Made by a program: the position numbers and the translations under genes | The notes under the pieces: model-generated | The model's input: the letters and a program-made list of their open reading frames with translations, nothing else | What the model was told of the DNA's origin: nothing | Database searches by the model: none | Part shown: piece by piece, positions 25,522 through 33,682 of the stretch | Layout of the letters: the number at the start of each line of letters is the position of its first letter | Position numbering within the stretch: the stretch's first letter is position 1 | Origin: JAAOII01 sp965207945 | GTDB taxonomy: Bacteria; Pseudomonadota; Gammaproteobacteria; CBDBNL01; JAAOII01 | DNA length: 64,000 nucleotides | Reading direction: 5' to 3' | Assembly (NCBI GenBank): GCA_965207945.1 | Contig: OZ242303.1 | Span: 1,736,001 to 1,800,000, forward strand

Positions 25522-27657
25522 ATGGATATTTCGTATCTGATTGAAGACCTCAACGAGCAGCAGCGCGCTGCTGTTTGCGCTGATGAAAGCAATGCCTTAG
25601 TGCTGGCGGGTGCTGGCAGTGGCAAAACTCGCGTGCTGGTGCATCGCTTGGCTTGGCTAATAGAAGTTCTAAAGGTATCGCCCAATTCTATTCTTGCCAT
25701 CAGCTTCACTAACAAAGCAGCAAAAGAAATGCAATCACGCATGGAGCGGCTAATGGGGCATTCGGCAAGTGGTATTTGGTGTGGCACCTTTCATGGCATA
25801 GCCAACCGCATCCTGCGCCAACATTATGAAGCCGCCGCGCTTTCTCAGAACTTCCAAATCATAGATTCAACAGACCAACAGCGACTTATCAGAAGAGTGC
25901 TGGAAGAGATAAATCTGGATGCTAAAAAGTTTACCCCCAAGCAAGCCCAATACTTCATTAACAATCATAAAGAGATGGGGCAGCGCTGCGCTGATGTGGA
26001 GAGGAGTAGTGATTATATGCATAATAATCTGTTGCACATATATACAGTTTATGAAAAAATTGCCGCAGCGGAAAACTTAGTGGATTTTGCTGAGCTGCTG
26101 TTGCGCACTTACGAGCTGCTAAAAGGCAACAAGGATGTTGGCAATTATTATGCCAAGAAGTTTCGTCATATATTGGTTGATGAGTTCCAAGATACCAATG
26201 AAATGCAGTGCGCTTTGATAAAACTGCTGCAGGGAGAGGAGAAGGAGAACTATGTGACTGCGGTGGGCGATGAAGACCAGTCCATATATGGTTGGCGTGG
26301 CGCTGACATTGGCAATATTCTAAACTTTGATAAGTTGTTTCCCGATGTTAAAGTGTTTTGCCTTGAGCAGAATTATCGCTCCACCATAAATATACTCCAA
26401 GCCGCTAATGCGGTGATTGAGAATAACAAAGGACGGCTGGGGAAGACCCTGTGGAGTGATATAAAAAATGAGAATCTGATTGAGATATATCGCGCTGCAG
26501 ATGATAGGCAAGAAGCAGATTTTCTTGCCGAGATGATAATAGATTATCAGCGTAAAGGCGTGGCGCTAAAAGATTGCGCGGTGTTTTATCGCGCCAATGC
26601 GCAATCGCGCATCATTGAGGAAACTTTGGTGAAGCGCGGCGTTCCCTATAGGATATACGGTGGCTTAAGATTTTATGACCGCGCCGAAATAAAACATACA
26701 TTAGCTTATATGAGGTTGATCGTCTCCCGCGATGATAATGAGTCGTTTAGGCGGATAGTTAATATTCCTACTCGCGGCATGGGGGCAAGCTCACTACGCA
26801 AGATTATGGATGCTGCAGAGGAGCGCAATGTATCCTTTTGGAAGGCGGCAGAGATGATGGTTGACTCACCGGAGCTGCCAAAACGAAGCGCTAACGCAAT
26901 GAAGTTGTTTATGCAATTAATTGATAAGATTAGTGATGATATAGCTGGGCTGGGACTAAAAGAACAAACCGCGATGATTATCAAACAAAGTGGTTTGGAG
27001 AACATGTATGAAACCAGCAAGGATGAAGGGGCAAAGAGCGCAGTGGAAAATCTGCGTGAGCTGATAAATGCTGCAGATGTGTCCTTTGGCGATGGCGACT
27101 ATATAAATGATATGACGGTGTTTTTGAATAATATCGCTTTGGAGTCCGGCAGTGCTCAGGCAAAGGAGCATCAGGATGCGGCGCAGCTTATGACTATGCA
27201 CTCGGCAAAGGGCTTGGAGTTTCCCGTTGTGTTTATTAGCGGCATGGAAGAAGGGGTGTTTCCGCTGGAGTCGGCAAAAACCAATGATGAAGATGTGGAA
27301 GAAGAGCGGCGTTTATGCTATGTGGGTATGACGCGAGCGCGCCAGCAGCTTTATCTTACGTGCTCCGAAACCCGCCGACTTTATGGCAGGGAGGCATATA
27401 ACCCTATATCGCGCTTTGTGGAAGAAATCCCCGTAGAGCTAACCCATACTATGGGAGGCAAGTATTTTCGTTTTAATAAACAATCTTTTGAATCACCCAT
27501 GGCTAAGAAGGGGCAAAGAGTGATGCATCCCTCTTTCGGTTATGGAGTGGTGGTGGGTTCTGAGGGCACAGGGGAGAATGCCCGCGTGGAAGTTGATTTT
27601 GAGAGTGAAGGCAATAAGTGGTTAGTGCTACAGTACGCTCAACTTGAGATGTTGTAG
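25522..27657 (+). CDS. uvrD: ATP-dependent DNA helicase UvrD/Rep family (helicase II)
   Basis: A 3'-5' superfamily 1 helicase used in nucleotide-excision and mismatch repair. It shows the Q motif LNEQQRAAV, Walker A AGAGSGKT (about 30-37), motif Ia ISFTNKAAKEM, Walker B LVDEFQDTNE, motif III AVGDEDQSIYGWRGADI, and the late motifs TMHSAKGLEFPVVF and LCYVGMTRARQQLYL. The C-terminal GYGVVVGSEGTGENARVEVDF matches the Tudor-like RNA-polymerase-binding end of UvrD, so UvrD is favoured over Rep. Length 711 is normal. The TAG stop codon coincides with the GTAG head of a partial REP-like element. Confidence 0.95.
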   Translation: MDISYLIEDLNEQQRAAVCADESNALVLAGAGSGKTRVLVHRLAWLIEVLKVSPNSILAISFTNKAAKEMQSRMERLMGHSASGIWCGTFHGIANRILRQHYEAAALSQNFQIIDSTDQQRLIRRVLEEINLDAKKFTPKQAQYFINNHKEMGQRCADVERSSDYMHNNLLHIYTVYEKIAAAENLVDFAELLLRTYELLKGNKDVGNYYAKKFRHILVDEFQDTNEMQCALIKLLQGEEKENYVTAVGDEDQSIYGWRGADIGNILNFDKLFPDVKVFCLEQNYRSTINILQAANAVIENNKGRLGKTLWSDIKNENLIEIYRAADDRQEADFLAEMIIDYQRKGVALKDCAVFYRANAQSRIIEETLVKRGVPYRIYGGLRFYDRAEIKHTLAYMRLIVSRDDNESFRRIVNIPTRGMGASSLRKIMDAAEERNVSFWKAAEMMVDSPELPKRSANAMKLFMQLIDKISDDIAGLGLKEQTAMIIKQSGLENMYETSKDEGAKSAVENLRELINAADVSFGDGDYINDMTVFLNNIALESGSAQAKEHQDAAQLMTMHSAKGLEFPVVFISGMEEGVFPLESAKTNDEDVEEERRLCYVGMTRARQQLYLTCSETRRLYGREAYNPISRFVEEIPVELTHTMGGKYFRFNKQSFESPMAKKGQRVMHPSFGYGVVVGSEGTGENARVEVDFESEGNKWLVLQYAQLEML

Positions 27658-27899
27658 GGGGGACGGAGCTTTCAACGCATCCATGGATGGTGATAAAATT
27701 TACGAAGATGGTCTGGTAGGGGCGGAGGCTTATATACAGCCCCCCTTGGCTCCGCCCGCTAAATACCTAACTCTTGGAATAAATTATCGCTGTGCTTGGG
27801 GCATCTATATGAATGGTCGCGGAACTTACAACTTGTATATGAATGGGGGTGGAACTTACGACTCTGGTCTGTAGGGGCTGAGCCATGCTCCGCCCGCTA
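27654..27899 (+). repeat. Cluster of REP-like elements and duplicated folA 3' end
   Basis: This 264-bp gap between uvrD and folA holds no gene. It contains a partial GTAG element at 27654 and fuller ones at 27716-27763 (long loop) and 27871-27899 (short loop, one stem mismatch). A 39-bp direct repeat is present with one mismatch at 27749-27787 and 27887-27925; the second copy runs over the folA stop codon. Between them is a 30-bp tandem duplication at 27806-27835 and 27836-27865. The layout suggests repeated local duplication of a REP-plus-folA-end unit. Confidence 0.75.
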
Positions 27900-27921
27900 A
27901 ATGCCTAACTCTTGGAATAAA

Positions 27922-28560
27922 TTATTTGTGTGCTTGCGATTGACTCCAGCTCTTACGTTCTAGCTGTCTATAAATGCAGGGAATGCCGCCATCATCATAC
28001 GACTTTTCTTTAATTATATTCCATTCATCAATATCATATTTAGGGAAAAACGCATCGCAACCCTCCACTTCGGCATCCACTTCGGTGATGTGCATGTACT
28101 GGGCCATATTTATAGTTTGAGCATAAATTTGGGATCCACCAATTATCATTACATCAGTATAGCTCACATCATCTACTGATCGTGAAGCACCTCGTTTATA
28201 ACCTTGTTCCCATAAAGTTCGAAATTCCTTTGCAGCTATAGTAGAATCAGAGAACTTCGCCCCCTCCCCCATCCTCCAACAAGCATATTTCAATCCTTGC
28301 TTCAATTCGTTACATACCGCAAAACCTTTTATATCATTTTGAATGCTCCCTGAAATAATGATGTTCTCTCTGCCTGGTAGAATCCTGCCAATGGATTCGT
28401 AGGTCTTGCGTCCCATTATTATGGGTTTGCCCATAGTGATTTTCTTGAAACGTTGTAAATCCTGCGGCAGACGAAATGGCAGTTGGCCATTCTTACCTAT
28501 GCATTTATTATGGGCTGCATAAGCAGCAATAATTATAATGCGTGGCCTAAATATCAACAT
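27922..28560 (-). CDS. folA: Dihydrofolate reductase
   Basis: Reduces dihydrofolate to tetrahydrofolate with NADPH. Conserved parts: IIIIAAYAAHNKCIGKNGQLPF, then RLPQDLQRFKK with the catalytic Asp in the PQD step, GKPIIMGRKTYESIG, and MIIGGSQIYAQT. The usual Trp after LP (W22 in E. coli numbering) is Phe here. At 212 residues it is about 50 longer than typical, because of an extra stretch at about 100-145 before the IIGG motif. The start is taken at 28560: an ATG five codons upstream (28575) reads through a GTAGGGGCG fragment of the REP-like family and is unlikely. The 3' end overlaps a direct repeat. It is convergent with uvrD. Confidence 0.9.
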   Translation of the reverse strand: MLIFRPRIIIIAAYAAHNKCIGKNGQLPFRLPQDLQRFKKITMGKPIIMGRKTYESIGRILPGRENIIISGSIQNDIKGFAVCNELKQGLKYACWRMGEGAKFSDSTIAAKEFRTLWEQGYKRGASRSVDDVSYTDVMIIGGSQIYAQTINMAQYMHITEVDAEVEGCDAFFPKYDIDEWNIIKEKSYDDGGIPCIYRQLERKSWSQSQAHK

Positions 28561-28574
28561 GTAGGGGCGAACCA
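28561..28574 (+). repeat. Partial REP-like GTAG element at the folA start
   Basis: GTAGGGGCGAACC touches the folA start codon on its upstream side. Only the 5' half of the palindrome is present. Confidence 0.4.
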
Positions 28575-28702
28575 CACTATATCCATGTTTAAGCCCATGT
28601 TTAAAGCGGTGATAATTATTATTAACATGGAGGAATTATGGGAATTATATACTTGAGTCAACTAAACTAATAATAAGGCGTTCCTAAGAATCAATCAATA
28701 TT

Positions 28703-28731
28703 TTTATATTTATTTAAAAAATAAATATAAA
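28703..28731. other. AT-only perfect inverted repeat
   Basis: A perfect 13-bp stem (TTTATATTTATTT and its complement) with a 3-base loop lies just downstream of the lipoprotein gene stop. It could form a weak hairpin ending that transcript, but without GC pairs or a clear T run the terminator role is uncertain. Confidence 0.4.
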
Positions 28732-28750
28732 CTTAAATGCCTAAAATATT

Positions 28751-29194
28751 TCATCTACATATAATTTGATGCTTCCAAGCACCATAGGCTATATCTCTAT
28801 CGGGGGAGCCATCAGTCTTGGCATGAGTGATATTATTACCTTGAAAGATAAAATAGTAGGTCTTACGCCCTGTATACCCTCCATAGCGGTTTTTAGCGTT
28901 TACATCCACACATACAAGCCATCCATAGTATTTAATGGCTCCAAAACCAGAAAATTCTGATAACCAATCTTTATTCGGAGTAGAATAATCAGTGAATTGC
29001 GCTGATTCTGGGTCAATAAGGATTGCCTTAACATAAGTTTCAATTTGTTCTTTATATTGAGTAGGTTTTTCTCCATAATCAGCATTAGCTAATTCTTCTT
29101 CAGTTGGAGCATAAGATGAATTTATTGTCGCACATCCAGACAACCCTAACAAGAATGCCCCTATAAAAACTATAAACTTTATTACTTTAATCAT
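28751..29194 (-). CDS. Small putative lipoprotein of unknown function
   Basis: A 147-residue protein with a signal peptide ending in lipobox LSGC (Cys at about 21), so it should be lipid-anchored. The mature part has two recognisable stretches: YKEQIETYVKAILIDPESAQF (split by one residue at about 47-67) and a beta-rich C-terminal half with GWLVCVDVNAKNRYGGYTG and a final Cys. Proteins with a similar layout are common in proteobacteria, but I cannot name a function. It stands alone on the minus strand. A TAAAAT box sits eight bases before the ATG. Confidence 0.75.
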   Translation of the reverse strand: MIKVIKFIVFIGAFLLGLSGCATINSSYAPTEEELANADYGEKPTQYKEQIETYVKAILIDPESAQFTDYSTPNKDWLSEFSGFGAIKYYGWLVCVDVNAKNRYGGYTGRKTYYFIFQGNNITHAKTDGSPDRDIAYGAWKHQIICR

Positions 29195-29302
29195 AATTAC
29201 TTATTTTATGTTGTATCTTATTATTATAACATAGCATAAAAAAGTATAAATATTAAGAAATTAGGGAATTCTAATATAGGTTAAGCGGTCGCCTACAAAT
29301 GA

Positions 29303-29908
29303 CTACGAAGAAAATTGTTGAGAGGCGGCATATAATCTCATTGCGAAGGTTAGCAAACATATAGCGGCGAATATATAAGCCAGGACAGAGAAGTATGCGG
29401 GGAACAGGCAAAAGGCAACAAAGAATATCGTGGTCTCAGTGCTTTCCATTAATCCGCCCAGGTAGTAAAAACTCTTTTTGCCTCTTTCATTTGTATCTAT
29501 TTTGCGTTTAGCGCAGATAATTGCAAAAGTAAGGAAGCTGCTGCCAGTGCCAACAAAACTCAAAATAAGAACTGAAGCTGCCAGGGCATTATCTGGGTTA
29601 GCAAAAGCAAAGGCGCAAGGCACTGCCGAATAAAAGAAGAAGTCCAGCACTATATCAATGTAGCCGCCATAATCGGTAATTCCTTTTTGGCGAGCCACCG
29701 AACCATCTATTACATCAATCAGTCGGTTAGCAACGATGAATACTAAGCCGATAATATAAAAACCGAACGCAATGGCAACACAACCCAACATGCCCACAGC
29801 AAAGCCGCCCCAGGTGAACTGGTTGGCGCTAACTGGCAGTGCAACAGACCAGCTGCCAATCATTTTCAGCAGAGGTGTTACTAATTTTCGTAAAGGTGCA
29901 TCAAGCAT
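29303..29908 (-). CDS. CDP-alcohol phosphatidyltransferase family protein
   Basis: An inner-membrane enzyme of 201 residues that transfers a phosphatidyl group from a CDP-linked lipid to an alcohol. The family signature D-x2-DG-x2-AR-x8-G-x3-D-x3-D is complete: D65, D68-G69, A72-R73, G81, D85, D89. About six hydrophobic segments surround it. The alcohol acceptor cannot be told from sequence; the protein is not an obvious PgsA or PssA. A TATAAT box lies eight bases before the ATG. The upstream side is occupied by three 77-bp palindromic repeats, which could act as operators for this gene. Confidence 0.88.
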   Translation of the reverse strand: MLDAPLRKLVTPLLKMIGSWSVALPVSANQFTWGGFAVGMLGCVAIAFGFYIIGLVFIVANRLIDVIDGSVARQKGITDYGGYIDIVLDFFFYSAVPCAFAFANPDNALAASVLILSFVGTGSSFLTFAIICAKRKIDTNERGKKSFYYLGGLMESTETTIFFVAFCLFPAYFSVLAYIFAAICLLTFAMRLYAASQQFSS

Positions 29909-29936
29909 AATAGGTAATTATATGGGATTTAGCTGG

Positions 29937-30163
29937 AAATAGCCATAAATCGCAGATTATCACGCTCCTGCATTTCAGTATGTTCATTTTTTGAACATAC
30001 TGAATCTTCATATAAATAGCCATAAATCACAGATTATCATGCTCTCCCCTTTCAATATGTTCCAAAATGGAACATATTGAATCTTCATATAAATAGCCAT
30101 AAATCACAGATTATTATACTCCTCCCTTTCAATATGTTCCAAAATGGAACATATTAAATCTTA
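29937..30163. repeat. Three 77-bp tandem repeats each carrying a long palindrome
   Basis: Units begin at 29937, 30014 and 30091, each starting AAATAGCCATAAATC. Inside each is an inverted repeat with a 5-base T/A-rich centre: arms CAGTATGTTCA (29976-30002), CAATATGTTCC (30053-30079) and AATATGTTCC (30131-30155) with their complements. The first copy differs from the others at several arm positions and every change is matched on the opposite arm. The array spans the gap between the rhuM stop and the phosphatidyltransferase start. The core GTTCC-AAAAT-GGAAC occurs once more inside rhuM at 30964-30978. Confidence 0.9.
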
Positions 30164-31207
30164 CTTAATATCTTTTGAATTCTTAGTGGACTGTATAAAC
30201 TTTTTAACGGTGCGATCAAAGTCGGAATCTATTTTTTGTAATTTATTAAATTTTGCATATTCAGAAAACGCTTTTTTTGCTGCTTGTTTGTGAGATATTG
30301 TCCCCATACCATCTAAAACAGAAAGTTTATTAAATTCTATGAACTCATTAACTGATTTTGATAATTCGCTCATAGTAAAAGTTCTGCGCTGCTCTATCTG
30401 ACCTTCAATGTAATCAAAGTATGCAGACACTGTTCTTTCTAATTTTTTAATGTCTTTTTCTGTGAGATAATTTTTAGCAATAATAGTGTCGGATTTTAGG
30501 ATTCTTCCTGATGCTCTTTCTCTCCAACTAGTAAGTCCCATAGATGATTTGTCTTTATCTGCCTTGTAGTAAATTAATTCTGCGGCAGTTTTACCAGTAA
30601 TAGCAAAATGAAATTTGTTTTGAACTGTGGCATAAAACTCTCTAGTTGTTTCTGATTTTGGATCATAATCAATGCTACATTCTGCAAAAATATCTGTAAT
30701 TTGTTGATAAATTCTCCTTTCGCTAGTTCTGATTGAGCGAACTCTTTCCAGTAATTCCTTAAAATAATCTTTTCTAAAATAACTTCCTCTTTTTAGAAAT
30801 TCATCGTTCATAGCAAATCCTTTAATGATGTATTCTTTGAGGACAGCAGTTGCCCAGATACGAAATTGAGTGGCTTTGTTTGTATTTACTCTATATCCAA
30901 CAGCAATTATTGCATCAATGTTATAAAATTTCACTTGGTATTTTTTGCCATCATTTGCAGTGCGTTCCAAAATGGAACTAACTGAGTTTTTATCTAACTC
31001 GCCTTCAGCGAAAATATTTGCCAAATGCCTAGTGATGGATACTCTTTGAATACCAAATAGTAATGCAATTTTTTCTTGATCCAACCAGATATTATCATCA
31101 CTCAAAAGTACTTCAACTTTAATGTTTCCATCTGGTGAAGTATAAAGGGTGAAGTCGTTTACCTGATTATCCACAGTAAGTTGTTTGTTTTTATCGGAGT
31201 TTTTCAT
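30161..31207 (-). CDS. RhuM family protein
   Basis: A 348-residue cytoplasmic protein of the virulence RhuM family, found mainly on genomic islands and mobile DNA. Family landmarks: VEVLLSDDNIWLDQEKIALL, a helix-turn-helix-like QRVSITRHLANIF, SSILERTANDGKKYQVKFYN, the block AIIAVGYRVNTNKATQFRIW, and the C-terminal ISHKQAAKKAFSEYAKFN. The biochemical function of RhuM is not established; links to toxins and phage-type Bro/KilA-N regulators have been suggested. Its stop lies within the last unit of the 77-bp repeat array, and its coding sequence contains the palindrome core of that array. That raises the possibility that the protein binds these sites. Confidence 0.88.
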   Translation of the reverse strand: MKNSDKNKQLTVDNQVNDFTLYTSPDGNIKVEVLLSDDNIWLDQEKIALLFGIQRVSITRHLANIFAEGELDKNSVSSILERTANDGKKYQVKFYNIDAIIAVGYRVNTNKATQFRIWATAVLKEYIIKGFAMNDEFLKRGSYFRKDYFKELLERVRSIRTSERRIYQQITDIFAECSIDYDPKSETTREFYATVQNKFHFAITGKTAAELIYYKADKDKSSMGLTSWRERASGRILKSDTIIAKNYLTEKDIKKLERTVSAYFDYIEGQIEQRRTFTMSELSKSVNEFIEFNKLSVLDGMGTISHKQAAKKAFSEYAKFNKLQKIDSDFDRTVKKFIQSTKNSKDIK

Positions 31208-31316
31208 AAAAAGGAAGTATGGATTTCATAACTATTATATTAACACAAAAATGATATTTTCACATTGATTATATGAATCGCCGCTTATAAGTTAAGATTA
31301 ATCTCTCGTTATCCTC

Positions 31317-31328
31317 TATAATATATAT
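31317..31328 (+). promoter_or_regulatory. Predicted leaderless promoter of ung
   Basis: TATAAT (31317-31322), six bases, then ATG at 31329. A TTAAGA at 31292-31297 is a possible -35 with 19-bp spacing. No Shine-Dalgarno sequence is present. Confidence 0.5.
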
Positions 31329-32030
31329 ATGAGCGAGCTTTCACAAGACCGACAAAGTCCAAAAAACCCTAATTTAGACCCAGTATGGGGACAAAAGTTG
31401 CAGAAACTATTTGCCGACCAGCAGATGAAGTCGCTTCGTTCTTTCTTACGACAGGAAAAATCACTTGAGAAAGACATCTTTCCGCCAACATCGCTTACCT
31501 TTAATGCCTTAAACCTGACTCCTTTCAACAACATAAAAGTGGTTATACTGGGACAAGACCCGTATCATGGCAAGGGGCAAGCGCATGGACTGTGTTTTTC
31601 TGTACCGCAAGGAAATAAGACGCCTCCTTCACTGAGGAATATCTTCACCGAACTGAAAAATGACCTTGGCATTGAAAGAAGCAAGACCGACCTTAGCGAT
31701 TGGGCGCACCAAGGGGTGCTTTTGCTAAACAGCGTGCTGACGGTGGAGGAGCAAAAGCCCGCATCCCATGCCAAGAGGGGCTGGGAAACATTTACTGATG
31801 GGATAATAAATATGGTGGCACAAGAACGACCACACTGTGCTTTTATTTTATGGGGGGCTTATGCGCAGTCCAAAGCAAGTATGATTAGTCAGGATAAACA
31901 TCTGATTATTGAAAGCACACATCCTTCGCCCTTCTCTGCAGACAAGGGTTTCTTTGGCAGCAGACCCTTCTCTAAGGTCAATGCCTTTTTATTGGCAACA
32001 GGCAATGAAGTCATAAATTGGGGAGAATGA
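31329..32030 (+). CDS. ung: Uracil-DNA glycosylase
   Basis: Removes uracil from DNA as the first step of base-excision repair. The catalytic motif GQDPYH is at residues 75-80 (Asp77 the activating residue), followed by GLCFSVP. The second motif HPSPFS (normally HPSPLS) holds the catalytic His, and SVLTVE is the family segment between them. Length 233 is normal. The TGA stop overlaps the next gene's ATG (ATGA), so the two are translationally coupled. The promoter is of the TATAAT-N6-ATG type. Confidence 0.96.
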   Translation: MSELSQDRQSPKNPNLDPVWGQKLQKLFADQQMKSLRSFLRQEKSLEKDIFPPTSLTFNALNLTPFNNIKVVILGQDPYHGKGQAHGLCFSVPQGNKTPPSLRNIFTELKNDLGIERSKTDLSDWAHQGVLLLNSVLTVEEQKPASHAKRGWETFTDGIINMVAQERPHCAFILWGAYAQSKASMISQDKHLIIESTHPSPFSADKGFFGSRPFSKVNAFLLATGNEVINWGE

Positions 32031-32632
32031 GGATGAATATGCAAAATCGCAAAGATGGCTCCAAGCGTGACTCTAAGCATGGCTCCAAACATTCTTCCAC
32101 GTATACCTCCCGTTTTGCTTTACGCGGCGGATTGGCATTTGCTTTTATCAGTGGACTGCTATTATCTATTATTCTGTTTTATGAGCCGCAAGGGCAACAG
32201 CCCCCTCAAAAGAAACGGGTAACTAACTTACCTGATTTTACTGCCACACAATTGCTCAGTGAATTACCTATCAGTAGCGAGGATTTGCAACTACCCGCAG
32301 TGATAAATCTATGGGCAAGTTGGTGCACTGCATGCTTGTATGAGCATCCCGTGTTAGTCGGTCTAAACGAAAGCGGGATTCCTATCTATGGAATCAATTA
32401 TCAGGATAATCGCAGCGCCGCCTTGCTTTGGCTTGCTGAGAATGGTAATCCTTTTAAACTTAGCATTGAGGATAAATATGGCAGATTGGGAGATATGTTA
32501 GATGTTTATGGATTGCCCGAGACCCTATTGGTGGATAAAGATGGCAATATATTAGTCCATCATCGCGGCTGGATAACCCAAAAAGTATGGCAAGATAAGT
32601 TCTTGCTACTCTGGCAGGAAACTAATTTGTAG
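32027..32632 (+). CDS. CcmG/DsbE-type thiol:disulfide interchange protein
   Basis: A membrane-anchored periplasmic thioredoxin-fold protein. After a basic, S/K/H/D-rich N-terminus (about 1-27, with repeated DGSKRDSKHGSKHS character) there is one membrane helix (about 33-50). Next come the thioredoxin motif WASWCTACLYEHP and the CcmG-type segments IYGINYQDNRSAALLWLAE and VYGLPETLLVDKDG, the latter holding the cis-proline. The active site CTAC differs from the CPTC or CVPC usual in CcmG. CcmG reduces apocytochrome c during haem attachment, but no other ccm gene is in view, so another TlpA-like reductase role is possible. ATG at 32027 overlaps the ung stop. Confidence 0.82.
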   Translation: MRMNMQNRKDGSKRDSKHGSKHSSTYTSRFALRGGLAFAFISGLLLSIILFYEPQGQQPPQKKRVTNLPDFTATQLLSELPISSEDLQLPAVINLWASWCTACLYEHPVLVGLNESGIPIYGINYQDNRSAALLWLAENGNPFKLSIEDKYGRLGDMLDVYGLPETLLVDKDGNILVHHRGWITQKVWQDKFLLLWQETNL

Positions 32633-32643
32633 AATGGAGATAT

Positions 32644-32726
32644 AGAGGCACAGAGGTATGGAAAGACGGAGGCATGGAAACATGGGGGCATGCAAGTACA
32701 GAGGCATGGAAACACGGAGGCATAGC
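32644..32726 (+). repeat. G-rich 16-bp tandem repeats
   Basis: About five imperfect copies of a 16-bp unit close to ACGGAGGCATGGAAAC fill the gap between the ccmG-like gene and the kinase-like gene. Each contains GGAGG or a variant, so the last copy also supplies a Shine-Dalgarno-like sequence for the next gene. Confidence 0.75.
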
Positions 32727-32731
32727 ACAAG

Positions 32732-33682
32732 ATGACTACAAGCACTGAGGCAATTCTTAGCCAATATTTAGGTGAGGATGTAAATATCTCCCTTATGTTA
32801 GAAGGAATTAATAATACTATATATAGTGTATCTGCGCCAAAGAGCAGCCAAAAGTTTGTTCTTAGGGCTATCACTGCAGACAGGACGCTGGCGACGCCCA
32901 CAGGAGGCGATACCCAACAAATTGCTACGAGGATGGAAATGTTTGCGGCAACTGGACATTGCTGCCATCCCATTGCGTTGTTGCAGGCAGATGATGACAA
33001 CAATATCTGCATTACTCGTGTTTCTTCTAATGACTCACCTAATGCCTCCTATAATTATCACCCTAATATTGATGACACCTCTATGCCCTCTTGCCTTAAA
33101 TACGGGGCTTCTTTAGTGGAATATATTGATGGTCGCCCTCCCTCTTTACCGAATGATTTACCAATTTTGGCGAGCGGGCTGGCACATCTGCATGCGTGCA
33201 GAGACAGGACTACAAAATGCCCCATTCTTGGCGATGCTAATCTCGGCAATTTCATTATCATCCCCGATAACAGAGCTGTGGTGGTAGATGTTGAAGGGGA
33301 GTTGTATGGTCTGCCAATAGCGGATGTATCTCATCTAAGTGTGTATTCCTCAATTCTGTGGTCCCAGCCGCAAACAGAACCCCTGCAAGCCAAAGATGTT
33401 ATTGACTTATATAAGTGCTATAAGGCAGAATATAAAAAGCTAATTACCTTCGGGACTGAGGAAGAGGATATGTTCAATCCCACTACCCTGCATGATATGC
33501 GCATCGGACTTATAAACGGGGTCATTGACTGGATGACCAACCTTACTCTGCTAACCGAACAGGAAAAAATATCTCCGCCAGCAGATATGCTACAAAGAGC
33601 GCATAATATAATAAGGAAGGAAAATTATGAAAAAGCTATCGCAAATGAAAATCAGATTAAAGAATTACTGTATAAGATATGA
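32732..33682 (+). CDS. Phosphotransferase of the APH/choline kinase-like fold
   Basis: A 316-residue protein with the kinase-like C-terminal signature LGDANLGNFIIIPDNRAVVVDVEGE: catalytic Asp, then Asn four residues on, then the metal-binding Asp, as in aminoglycoside/choline/homoserine kinases. The N-terminal half has a KFVLRAIT strand with the expected lysine-like ATP-binding position less clear. The family phosphorylates small molecules; the substrate is not evident. Its TGA overlaps the ribH ATG (ATGA), tying it to riboflavin synthesis genes, so a role around riboflavin or another cofactor is worth considering but is inference only. Confidence 0.75.
   Translation: MTTSTEAILSQYLGEDVNISLMLEGINNTIYSVSAPKSSQKFVLRAITADRTLATPTGGDTQQIATRMEMFAATGHCCHPIALLQADDDNNICITRVSSNDSPNASYNYHPNIDDTSMPSCLKYGASLVEYIDGRPPSLPNDLPILASGLAHLHACRDRTTKCPILGDANLGNFIIIPDNRAVVVDVEGELYGLPIADVSHLSVYSSILWSQPQTEPLQAKDVIDLYKCYKAEYKKLITFGTEEEDMFNPTTLHDMRIGLINGVIDWMTNLTLLTEQEKISPPADMLQRAHNIIRKENYEKAIANENQIKELLYKI

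Noticed and set aside
28703..28731. Intrinsic terminator after the lipoprotein gene
   Set aside because: The stem is AT-only and no clear T run follows; listed only as an inverted repeat.
29937..30163. CRISPR-like array
   Set aside because: The units are tandem with no unique spacers and carry a long palindrome; there are no cas genes.
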